From NCBI GenBank assembly GCA_016874755.1, contig VGTH01000055.1:1-33278 (forward strand): 33,278 bases of DNA, written 5' to 3'. Of the stretch, positions 21,160 to 28,798 are shown one piece after another. The position numbers and the translations under genes were made by a program. Under the pieces are notes generated by a model, which made no database searches, was not told the DNA's origin, and saw only the letters and a list, made by a program, of their open reading frames with translations. Origin of the DNA: Deltaproteobacteria bacterium (GTDB lineage: Bacteria; Desulfobacterota; Binatia; UBA9968). How positions within the stretch are numbered: the stretch's first letter is position 1; each line of letters begins with the position of its first letter.

Positions 21160-22094
21160 CGGCGTTTCCCTTTCTTTGCAGGAGCTTTCTTCTTGGCGGG
21201 CTTGGCCGCTGGCTTTGCCCGGCCTTGTTGGCGAATGTCAGCGAGTGCTTTTTCCAACGCGCGGCGGACAAACACCGCCGCCATGTCTTTCTTGTAGCCG
21301 GCCGAGCCACGGAAATCGCTAACCGGATCGACGGCTCCTTTGGCCTTTTCGCCGGCTTCCGCAAAAGCTTCCGCCTTGAGTGGTTGGCCGCGCAGAACCG
21401 CTTCGGCCTCGGTGGCGCGAATCGGCGTGACGCCGACACTGCCTAGTGCAATGCGCACGTCGGCGATATTTTTCTTGGCTTTGTCCAACGTTAAAACCGC
21501 TGCGGCCGAGACTGTGGCGTAGTCGTCGGCGGTACGCGGCAGAAACTTGATATAGGCCATGCCCGTGTTCGCTGCCACTTTAGGAATGAACAGCTCCGTG
21601 ATGATTTCGTCCGGGTTCAATACGGTTTCGTAATAATCGGTGAAAAAGCCGTCGAGCGGAATCACGCGGCTGCCATTGGCCGAGGCGGCTTTGACTGAGG
21701 CGCCCAGAGCGATCAAGGTTGGCGGTGGGTCTTGGTTGGGGTCGGCGTGGGCCAGGCCGCCGCCGACGGTTGCCATGTTGCGCACCCGCAGAGTGGCGAC
21801 GTGGTGATAGGTTTCTGCCAACACCGGCAGTCTGCGTTTGACCAGCGCTGAGGATTCCACTTCACGATGGGTTGCCAGGCCGCCGATGCTGAGACCGCCG
21901 TCTTTCACTTCGATGCCGTTTAGGCCGCGCACGCTGCGCAGGCTGATCAAACAAGTCGGCCGTACCAAGCGCTGTTTCATCATGATGACGAGCGCCGTGC
22001 CGCCGGCGATGAGCTTGCCGTCGCTGCCCGCATCTTTCAGGTTGGCCTGGACTTCTTTCAGGCTTTTCGGGGTTTTGTATTCGAAGGGTATCAT
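21156..22094 (-). CDS. FAD-binding medium subunit of a CoxM/xanthine-dehydrogenase-type enzyme
   Basis: This 312-residue flavoprotein subunit passes electrons between iron-sulfur centres and an acceptor in molybdenum hydroxylases. It has the FAD-binding motifs LIAGGTALVIMMKQR (about 28-42) and MATVGGGLAHADPNQD (about 107-122). The C-terminal CO dehydrogenase flavoprotein domain follows (LPRTADDYATVSAAAVL). The ATG at 22094 follows AAGGACTGG. Unusual for the family is the tail: after RRALEKALADIRQQG it adds about 22 residues rich in Lys, Ala and Pro (KPAAKPAKKKAPAKKGKRR). The tail resembles those of histone-H1-like proteins. The gene lies between coxS and coxG; the catalytic large subunit is missing. 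Confidence 0.9.
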   Translation of the reverse strand: MIPFEYKTPKSLKEVQANLKDAGSDGKLIAGGTALVIMMKQRLVRPTCLISLRSVRGLNGIEVKDGGLSIGGLATHREVESSALVKRRLPVLAETYHHVATLRVRNMATVGGGLAHADPNQDPPPTLIALGASVKAASANGSRVIPLDGFFTDYYETVLNPDEIITELFIPKVAANTGMAYIKFLPRTADDYATVSAAAVLTLDKAKKNIADVRIALGSVGVTPIRATEAEAVLRGQPLKAEAFAEAGEKAKGAVDPVSDFRGSAGYKKDMAAVFVRRALEKALADIRQQGRAKPAAKPAKKKAPAKKGKRR

Positions 22095-22112
22095 GGTTCC
22101 AGTCCTTAGGAT

Positions 22113-22580
22113 TTATTTGGCGAATTGATGCGCCTTCTGAATCGACTCGATGATCTTGTAGTAGCCTGTGCAGCGGCACAGATTGCCCATCATCCAATCT
22201 TTGATCTGGTCTTCGTTGGGCTTGGGATTTTCTTCTAACAGAGCAGTGGCTGCGACGACCTGGCCGGGGGTGCAGATGCCGCATTGAAAACCGCCGTATT
22301 GGATGAAGCTTTTTTGCACCGGATTGAGCTCGCCGTTTTTCGCCAGTCCTTCGACCGTGGTGATATCTTGGCCGTCGGCCATCACCGCAAGCGTCAAACA
22401 AGAGCTAATCATGTCGCCGTTCATCAAAACCGTGCAGGCGCCGCAGACGCCGACGCTGCAGCCCTCTTTGGTGCCGGTAAGACCGACGTCATAACGCAAA
22501 AAGTCGATCAGCAAACGGTTAGTCGGGACTTCGGCTTCAACTTTTTTGCCGTTGACGCGCATCTTTATGGTCTTGTTCAT
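22113..22580 (-). CDS. [2Fe-2S] small subunit of a CoxS/xanthine-dehydrogenase-type enzyme
   Basis: This 155-residue protein carries two [2Fe-2S] clusters that relay electrons in molybdenum hydroxylases. The plant-ferredoxin-type cluster is bound by GCSVGVCGACTVL plus the later Cys in SSCLT. The second cluster is in the four-helix domain, QCGICTPGQVV and NLCRCTGYYKI. Length and order match CoxS/IorA-type subunits. The ATG at 22580 is chosen because AAGGAT lies seven bases ahead; an upstream in-frame extension of 30 residues lacks family similarity. It is the first gene of coxS-coxM-coxG. The divergent tenA gene starts 107 bases away. Confidence 0.93.
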   Translation of the reverse strand: MNKTIKMRVNGKKVEAEVPTNRLLIDFLRYDVGLTGTKEGCSVGVCGACTVLMNGDMISSCLTLAVMADGQDITTVEGLAKNGELNPVQKSFIQYGGFQCGICTPGQVVAATALLEENPKPNEDQIKDWMMGNLCRCTGYYKIIESIQKAHQFAK

Positions 22581-22687
22581 CAGAGATCCTTTCTCGATCA
22601 GTAACTGGCTCGAATTTAACTGGGAAAACGAACTGGGGGATGTTATAGAAAGAATTCGCCAAAACTGCAAGCCGTTTTTTTCATCTT

Positions 22688-23359
22688 ATGACGGGAAAAT
22701 ACAGCGACCAATTGAGGCTGCAAAGCGAGCCGATCTGGCGCGAAATCATGCGCCATTCGTTTCTCGCCGAGCTCCACGCGGGCACGCTGCCGATGGAGCG
22801 GTTCGTCTATTTTATCCTGCAAGATTATGTCTATCTGCTCGATTTCGCTCAGGTGTTGTGCATGGGGGGCGCGAAGTCCGGCAATTTGGAAACGCTTTCG
22901 ATGTTTGCTCATCATGCGCTTGGCGCGGTCGAGGTCGAGCGCAGCTTTCACGCTAGCTTTGGCAAAGAGCTGGGATTTACCCGCAAGCAACTCGACGAAG
23001 CTAAAAAAGGCCCGGTGACCGAGGCCTACATCGCTCATCTGCAATCGGTGGCGCGCGGTGGGGGCTTGGCGGAGCTGGTCGCAGCGGTGCTGCCGTGCTA
23101 CTGGATTTACGGCGAAGTCGGCCAAGCGCTGTATAAAAACCGGCCGCGCAAGCCAGCGATTTATCGCAAGTGGATTGAGATTTACGCCGATGAATCGTTC
23201 TGGTGCCCGGTGCGTAAGCAGATTCAACTCATGAACGAGCTGGGCGCCGCTGCAACCGGCAGCGAGAAAAAGCGCTTGCTGAAGAATTTTCAGTTGAGCA
23301 GCCGCTACGAGTATTTGTTTTGGGAGCAGGCTTATCGTTTAGAACAATGGCGTGTCTGA
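22688..23359 (+). CDS. tenA: TenA-family (thiaminase II-type) aminopyrimidine hydrolase
   Basis: This 223-residue all-helical protein belongs to the TenA family, which salvages the pyrimidine half of degraded thiamin. Expected active-site residues can be seen: Asp in FILQDYVYLLDF, Cys and Tyr in AVLPCYWIYGEVG, Tyr in KWIEIYADESFW, and Glu near the end in FWEQAY. The Cys places it in the TenA_C class. GTGAGG-like sites are absent before the ATG, so translation strength is unclear. No thiamin biosynthesis genes or TPP riboswitch were seen nearby. A PNPOx-like gene follows 19 bases after the stop and probably shares its message. Confidence 0.88.
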   Translation: MTGKYSDQLRLQSEPIWREIMRHSFLAELHAGTLPMERFVYFILQDYVYLLDFAQVLCMGGAKSGNLETLSMFAHHALGAVEVERSFHASFGKELGFTRKQLDEAKKGPVTEAYIAHLQSVARGGGLAELVAAVLPCYWIYGEVGQALYKNRPRKPAIYRKWIEIYADESFWCPVRKQIQLMNELGAAATGSEKKRLLKNFQLSSRYEYLFWEQAYRLEQWRV

Positions 23360-23378
23360 AAGTCACGAGGAGGGCGCG

Positions 23379-23795
23379 ATGATCAAGTTAACCGATGATA
23401 TGCGTAAGATGATCGACCCGGCACTGGAAAATGGTTGCCCTTGTATTTTGGCCACGGTTTCCGGCGACGGCGAGCCGGACATCGGCTACAAAGGCAGCAT
23501 GCTGGTGTTCGACGATTCGTCGCTCGCCTACTGGGAGCGCACGCGCCGGGTGCATCTAAAAAATGTTCAAGAAAATCCCAAAGTGATCGTGCTGTTCCGT
23601 GACGCCAAGACCAAAGTTGGCCTGCGTTTCCACGGCAAAGTCGAGATCCATGAAAAAGACGCGCTGTGGGAACAGGTGATGGCGCGCACTGTGAAAGAAG
23701 AGTTGGACAAAGATCCCGAGCGCAAAGGATTGGCGATGATCATCCGGCTCGACAAGGTGACCAATATGGGCGGACAGGTTTTGATGTCGCGCTGA
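23379..23795 (+). CDS. PNPOx-like flavin-binding split-barrel protein
   Basis: This 138-residue protein resembles the pyridoxamine 5'-phosphate oxidase-like split barrel, which binds FMN or a related cofactor. The recognisable start is CPCILATVSGDGEPDIGYKG, followed by SLAYWERTRRVHLKNVQENP and VIVLFRDAKT. The G.P..(I/V) and R...L..N..V pattern is typical. Such proteins carry out varied flavin- or F420-type reductions or oxidations; true PdxH is about 210 residues and differs, so pdxH is not assigned. GAGGAGGG lies six bases before the ATG at 23379, clearly better than an upstream GTG. It follows tenA closely; both might relate to vitamin salvage. Confidence 0.82.
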   Translation: MIKLTDDMRKMIDPALENGCPCILATVSGDGEPDIGYKGSMLVFDDSSLAYWERTRRVHLKNVQENPKVIVLFRDAKTKVGLRFHGKVEIHEKDALWEQVMARTVKEELDKDPERKGLAMIIRLDKVTNMGGQVLMSR

Positions 23796-23805
23796 ACCGT
23801 TATTG

Positions 23806-23880
23806 TTTCGAGTTTCGGGTTCCGTGTTTCGGGTTAGGCAGCTGAAGCGAGCTTCACCCCAGAACCGGTACCCAAAACGT
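23806..23880. repeat. Decayed TTTCGGGTT-unit array between convergent genes
   Basis: GTTTCGAGTTTCGGGTTCCG and TGTTTCGGGTT run from 23805 to 23835. Reverse units (CCAGAACC, GGTACCCAAAACG) follow at 23859-23880. The pairing is weaker than in the related element at 2332-2417. It again lies between two gene ends, consistent with a repeat that is tolerated there or acts as a terminator. Confidence 0.45.
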
Positions 23881-23897
23881 TGCGGTTCTACTCGTGA

Positions 23898-25031
<1,134 letters not shown>

Positions 25032-25091
25032 TTATGAAAAGTTTTTAACAGATTCGCGGTTCGTTGTGAACGTGCTTGTCTCGTCGGGGGT

Positions 25092-25179
25092 GTCGGGCGA
25101 GGTGGAACCCTTCCGGAGCGAAGGCAACAGGGCATCGCTCCGCTCGCCGCCGCTCCTCCAGGGTTTCAGCTCGCCCGAC
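25092..25179. repeat. Dispersed inverted repeat, copy 2
   Basis: Arm 1 (25092-25125) starts GTCGGGCGAGGTGGAACCC. Arm 2 (25146-25179) is nearly its full reverse complement, ending CAGCTCGCCCGAC. About 20 GC-rich bases separate the arms, so RNA from either strand would fold into a very long hairpin. Bases 25106-25127 are identical to 75-96 in copy 1. The element sits between the divergent frmA and NIPSNAP genes. Confidence 0.75.
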
Positions 25180-25274
25180 GCGCGGAACGGCTGGAATGAC
25201 GATGTTTCCGGATGGTTGCAATCGTCAATCTGTTTGTGGGAAGGATAGGAAAATTTCACAAGGGGGATAAGCCT

Positions 25275-25889
25275 ATGTTTCTCGAGATGCGTACATACGT
25301 GTTGAAGCCCGGCATGACCAACGATTTTGTTGCAGGCTTTGCCGAAGGGTTGCCGGCGCGCTTGCAATTTTCCAAGCTGTTGGGACTTTTCTGTTCGGAA
25401 GTGGGTGGCCTCAATCGGGTGACCCATGTCTGGCCCTATGAAAGCTTCGAAGCGCGCGAGAAGATTGGCGCCGAAGCACGCAAAACCGGCAAGTGGCCGC
25501 CGAAAGTGCAGCATCTTATTCTCACACAGGAAAACAAGATCGTTCAGCTGGCGCCCTATTCGCCGCCCTTGCCGGAAAAAAAGATGGGCGAGATTTATGA
25601 GTTCCGCACCTACACCTATCAACCAGGTTCGATGCCAACCGTTTTCGAGCGCTGGAGCAAAATCATCGGCGAGCGCACTAAAGTCTCGCCGTTGGTGTTC
25701 GCCGGCCAGACGGTCATCGGACCGCTCAACCAATACATTCACGTCTGGGCCTACAAAGACGCCGGTGAGCGCGAGCGGCTGCGGGCGGAAGCAATGAAGC
25801 TGCAGGGCTGGCCGCCGGCAACCCGTGAGCTCTTGGTTGCGCAGGAGAATACCGTGATGACGCCAGCCCGGTGCGCGCCGTTTGTTTGA
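25275..25889 (+). CDS. NIPSNAP-family protein with two domains
   Basis: This 204-residue protein contains two NIPSNAP (dimeric alpha-beta barrel) domains in tandem. The first starts FLEMRTYVLKPGMTNDFVAG and the second IYEFRTYTYQPGSMPTVFER. Each is followed by a matching 'N/H-V-W-Y...R' segment: VTHVWPYESFEAREKIG and IHVWAYKDAGERERLR. The family has no well-established catalytic role; members often sit in degradation gene clusters. AGGGGG lies eight bases before the ATG at 25275, so the in-frame upstream extension is rejected. The gene is closed by a strong terminator 33 bases after the stop and appears monocistronic. Confidence 0.88.
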   Translation: MFLEMRTYVLKPGMTNDFVAGFAEGLPARLQFSKLLGLFCSEVGGLNRVTHVWPYESFEAREKIGAEARKTGKWPPKVQHLILTQENKIVQLAPYSPPLPEKKMGEIYEFRTYTYQPGSMPTVFERWSKIIGERTKVSPLVFAGQTVIGPLNQYIHVWAYKDAGERERLRAEAMKLQGWPPATRELLVAQENTVMTPARCAPFV

Positions 25890-25921
25890 TCGGCAAAAGT
25901 TTCGGCCTAGTTACACTCGTT

Positions 25922-25957
25922 ACAAAGGGAGAGCCAGATGGCTCTCCCTTTGTTTTT
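25922..25957 (+). terminator. Strong Rho-independent terminator after the NIPSNAP gene
   Basis: A perfect 14-bp stem starts ACAAAGGGAGAGCC. It has a four-base loop (AGAT), and the downstream arm ends in TTTGT followed by TTTT. It lies 33 bases after the NIPSNAP stop on the plus strand. The reverse direction has only a short A/T run, so it mainly serves the plus strand. Confidence 0.95.
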
Positions 25958-25969
25958 GCTCGGCTTTTG

Positions 25970-25996
25970 AAATTTGAGATCTGAGATTTGAGATTC
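25970..25996. repeat. ATTTGAGATCTGAG short-unit repeat
   Basis: The units AATTTGAGAT, CTGAGATTTGAGATT repeat a GAGATYTGA-like core three times, directly after the terminator and before pyrD. AAATTTGAGATCT is partly self-complementary around AGATCT. It is another member of the short-unit intergenic arrays in this window. Confidence 0.5.
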
Positions 25997-26054
25997 CGAG
26001 CGTAAGCGCGGACAAGAGCTGGAACTGCGAGAAAATTTCGGCTACATCGTTGCC

Positions 26055-27179
26055 ATGTCTTTTTTTTATCAATCGATCATCCGTCCTTATTTGTTCAGCA
26101 AAGATCCCGAAGAGAGTCACGAAAAAATTCTGCGCATTCTCGGTCGCTGCGAGGGGCTTTCTGATTCGCTGGATTTGATTTATCGCGTCGACGACACGCG
26201 GTTAAACGTGCAAATCGGCCCGCTGAAACTTGCCAATCCGGTGGGACTTGCCGGCGGCTTCGACAAAAATGCCCTGGCACCCAAGACCATCGCTTCTTTT
26301 GGTTTCGGCTTTATGGAAGTCGGCGCGATTACCGCGCAAGCGCAGCCGGGCAATCCCAAGCCGCGTTTGTATCGCCTGCCGGAAGACTTGGCGTTGATCA
26401 ATCGGCTCGGCTTCAACAACGAAGGCGCTGGGGCGATCGCCGGCAAGCTGGGGCGCTTGCGGGCGCGCGGCGCCTGGCCGAAGATTCCGCTCGGCATGAA
26501 CATCGGCCGCACCAAGATCGTCGAGACCAAAGACGCGGTGGCGGATTTTCTCTCGTGTTTTGAAAGGCTATTTGCGCACGGCGATTTCTTCACACTCAAC
26601 GTCAGCTCGCCCAACACCCCCAATCTGCGCGATTTGCAGGAAAAGACTTTGCTGCGCGATTTGCTCACCGCCGTGCAGGAGAAGAATAACACGCTTGCCG
26701 GCGCGGCGAAAATCTCACCCAAAGCGGTGTTTGTGAAGATCGCCCCCGACATGGAGTATTCGCAAGTCGATGAGATTCTTCAGGTGCTCGCAGACACCAA
26801 GCTCACCGGCGTGGTTGCGACCAATGCCACGGCGTTTCACCGCGAAGGACTGAAATCGGTCAATGGTCCGGAGCCGGGCGGTTTGAGCGGGCGGCCGATC
26901 ACCGATTTGGTGACGAAATTTATCCGCCACATTTATTCGCAGACGAAAGGAAAATTCCCCATCATCGGTGTTGGCGGTATCTTTGACGCCGAAGACGCTT
27001 GGGAGAAAATCAAAGCGGGTGCGAATGCAGTGCAAATCTATACGGGCTGGGTTTACGAGGGGCCAGGAACTGTTAAACGGATCAATCGGGGCTTGTTACG
27101 GCTCATGGAGCGGGACGGCTTCAAACGGGTCGCCGACGCGGTGGGCAGTGGCGCCGGCGGCGATAAGGCGCATCACTAA
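26055..27179 (+). CDS. pyrD: Dihydroorotate dehydrogenase (quinone), class 2
   Basis: This 374-residue FMN enzyme of the inner membrane oxidises dihydroorotate to orotate in pyrimidine synthesis, using quinone. The N-terminal helical membrane-binding extension (YQSIIRPYLFSKDPEESHEK) marks class 2. Core motifs are NPVGLAGGFDKNALAP, EVGAITAQAQPGNPKPRLYR, NRLGFNNEGAGAI, NVSSPNTPNLRDLQ with the catalytic Ser, TNATAFHREGL, GGLSGRPI and VGGIFDAEDAWEKIKAGA. The ATG at 26055 gives the expected family start, but no ribosome-binding site is clear. Slightly long C-terminus (GSGAGGDKAHH). Its stop overlaps the convergent MocA-like gene by four bases. Confidence 0.96.
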   Translation: MSFFYQSIIRPYLFSKDPEESHEKILRILGRCEGLSDSLDLIYRVDDTRLNVQIGPLKLANPVGLAGGFDKNALAPKTIASFGFGFMEVGAITAQAQPGNPKPRLYRLPEDLALINRLGFNNEGAGAIAGKLGRLRARGAWPKIPLGMNIGRTKIVETKDAVADFLSCFERLFAHGDFFTLNVSSPNTPNLRDLQEKTLLRDLLTAVQEKNNTLAGAAKISPKAVFVKIAPDMEYSQVDEILQVLADTKLTGVVATNATAFHREGLKSVNGPEPGGLSGRPITDLVTKFIRHIYSQTKGKFPIIGVGGIFDAEDAWEKIKAGANAVQIYTGWVYEGPGTVKRINRGLLRLMERDGFKRVADAVGSGAGGDKAHH

Positions 27180-27766
27180 TTCAATTCTTTTGAAGCTGCG
27201 GTTGGCGCTTGCTGCTTGGGGTCGGCGGATGAAAGCGCGTCGTTCCATTCTACCGATTCGGTATTGTCACGATATTTGTCTAGCAAAATACTTTCCTGTT
27301 GATCGCCCTTGAGCTTAATCAGGTCGGGAAATAGCTCGCGGTGAAACAGCCGCGGGCCGCGTCTTTCGTGAGATCCTGCGAAGTCGGCCGCGACAATCCA
27401 GCCGTTGGTTTTGTGGAAACGCTCGATCAGCGTGTCGATCAGCGGCAGGTCTATTATTCGCTCGCCGCCCATGAACATGACACCGTCGCTGGCTGGATGG
27501 ACGGCCCAGAGTCCGGCAATGAGCGAATGCGACTTGCTGCGATCGGCACCGTAGTCGACTAGCCAGAATAGCTTGTCATGGTGCAGCGCTATGTGCGGGC
27601 GAATCTGCGCCAGATCGCGCACCACGCAGATCACTTCGTCAAGGTGGGAATTGACGGCGTTTTCCAACACCCATTGCAGCAGCGGTTTGCCGCGCGCGGG
27701 TTGCAGCAGGCGTTGCGAACCGGAGAGCTCAACTCGGTCCGCAGCAAGGACGACAGCGGAAATCAT
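27176..27766 (-). CDS. MobA/MocA-like nucleotidyltransferase homologue with lost motifs
   Basis: This 196-residue protein fits the MobA-like NTP-transferase family; MocA and MobA cap molybdopterin with CMP or GMP. The overall layout is kept: VVLAADRVELSGSQRLLQPARGKPLLQWVLE, then a D(Y).(E/A)..S.SL.AGL segment, and IKLKGDQQESILL. The functional residues are not. The nucleotide motif LAAGxSxRMGxxK reads LAADRVELSGSQR. The metal-binding GDQP-type motif reads GGERIIDLP. No terminal D(I/V)DTPEDL is present. It may have a different ligand or be inactive. The gene has a good start, no internal stop and normal composition, so it is probably under selection. Confidence 0.68.
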   Translation of the reverse strand: MISAVVLAADRVELSGSQRLLQPARGKPLLQWVLENAVNSHLDEVICVVRDLAQIRPHIALHHDKLFWLVDYGADRSKSHSLIAGLWAVHPASDGVMFMGGERIIDLPLIDTLIERFHKTNGWIVAADFAGSHERRGPRLFHRELFPDLIKLKGDQQESILLDKYRDNTESVEWNDALSSADPKQQAPTAASKELN

Positions 27767-28025
27767 AGAAAGAGTTCCATGCGATAATCGCTTGCAGACT
27801 GTTCATCGAGGGATTCGGCTGTCTGTCTCTCTTCCTGAGCACTGGCTCGTCCGTGGGTTCTTGTCGATATGGTCGCTTCAATTAGCGTGTTCGTCCACTA
27901 GTTGCAAGCAAATTCAGCAGAAAAGAAAAAAACTTTGAGAGGAAAGCCACAATCAATAGCTTAACGCTCAAGGCTTGACGCTGATTTTATTGCAAGCGCT
28001 TGCGCTTTTGGGTAACGTCCGAACC
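27767..28025. other. Gene-free gap before the PTPS-like gene
   Basis: These 259 bases carry no convincing gene. A 12-base perfect palindrome (GCAAGCGCTTGC) lies at 27992-28003, 22 bases before the PTPS start, and TTGACG occurs at 27975-27980. An operator or promoter there is plausible, but no -10 box with proper spacing was found. Confidence 0.35.
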
Positions 28026-28517
28026 ATGTCACGCACGTTCAGTATCGAAGTTGCCAAGGATTATTTTAATTTCGCCTCGGCGCATTTTTTGATATTCGCC
28101 AACGGCCAACGCGAGCCGCTGCACGGCCACAACTATCAAGTGGGCGTTAAAATCGAGGGCGAGCTCGATCGTGCCGGCGTGGTTTTGGATTTTATTACGT
28201 TTAAGCCGATGGTCAAAAAAATCTGCGACTCGCTCGACCATCGCACGATGATTCAAACCGAAAGCCCGATCATCCAGGTGCGCAAACGGCCCAAAGAAAT
28301 CGAAGTGCGCTACCGGCAGCAAAAAATAATCTTACCCAGGCAGGATGTGATTCTCCTGCCGCTTGCCAACACCAGCACCGAGCTGCTCGCCGAGCATGTT
28401 GCCAACCAAATCCGCCGCCAGGTGAAGCAAAAGTTTCACGGCGCCAAGCTGCGCAGCATCGAAGTCGGCGTCGAAGAGGCGCGCGGCCAGCGCGGCTATT
28501 TCAAAGGCGAATTCTAG
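28026..28517 (+). CDS. PTPS/QueD-family pterin enzyme lacking the catalytic Cys
   Basis: This 163-residue protein belongs to the 6-pyruvoyltetrahydropterin synthase/6-carboxytetrahydropterin synthase (QueD) family. The zinc histidines are present in FASAHFL and in PLHGHNYQVGVKIEGE. Also present are VVLDFITFKPM, SLDHRTM (Asp-His of the triad), STELLAEHVANQI and the terminal Glu in VGVEEARG. The catalytic Cys normally four residues before HGH (C-x3-HGH) is replaced by Arg in REPLHGH. An insert of about 40 residues separates LDHR from NTSTE. No other queuosine gene is near. The ATG at 28026 is used; an upstream in-frame start would add a hydrophobic leader foreign to the family. Confidence 0.83.
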   Translation: MSRTFSIEVAKDYFNFASAHFLIFANGQREPLHGHNYQVGVKIEGELDRAGVVLDFITFKPMVKKICDSLDHRTMIQTESPIIQVRKRPKEIEVRYRQQKIILPRQDVILLPLANTSTELLAEHVANQIRRQVKQKFHGAKLRSIEVGVEEARGQRGYFKGEF

Positions 28518-28600
28518 AGCCTAGTGTAGCTTTTCGTACCTATAGTTGAGAATTTGCGCAGCTTGCGCAAACCTTAGTTGCGGACAATAATTTCGATCTC

Positions 28601-28684
28601 ACCACGAAGCGCACGAAGGACACGAAGTTCGGAAAAACGTATACTTCTTCTCTTAGCTTCGTGATCTTCGTGGCCTTCGTGGTG
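28601..28684. repeat. Hairpin of CACGAAG-type units
   Basis: Arm 1 (28601-28627) contains ACCACGAAG, ACGAAGG and ACGAAG. Arm 2 (28657-28683) contains CTTCGTG, CTTCGTGG and CTTCGTGGT; 23 of 27 positions pair. Arrays of ACCACGAAGGACACGAAG-like units are seen in many unrelated environmental genomes, as I recall. The gap lies between convergent genes, so it could also stop transcription. Confidence 0.7.
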
Positions 28685-28700
28685 AAAATTTCCTCTCCGA

Positions 28701-28728
28701 GTTTTGCGTCTTTTGCGCTTTTTGCGGT
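28701..28728. repeat. TTTTGCG tandem units
   Basis: GTTTTGCGTC, TTTTGCGCTT and TTTGCGGTC are three imperfect units of about 9-10 bases. They immediately follow the CACGAAG hairpin in the same gene-free gap. The two neighbouring arrays have different unit sequences but the same style. Confidence 0.55.
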
Positions 28729-28798
28729 CAAATCTCTTATCCGATTCGATTGCGGCTGCCGCGCTGGGTGTTTTGTGGTTAGTTCTTCAGGACGTTGG

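Noticed and set aside
22600-22687. TPP riboswitch before tenA
   Set aside because: The gap is too short and lacks the conserved CUGAGA and ACCUGA elements.
23379-23795. Assigning pdxH
   Set aside because: The protein is only 138 residues and lacks the PdxH C-terminal segment; it fits the general PNPOx-like split-barrel group only.
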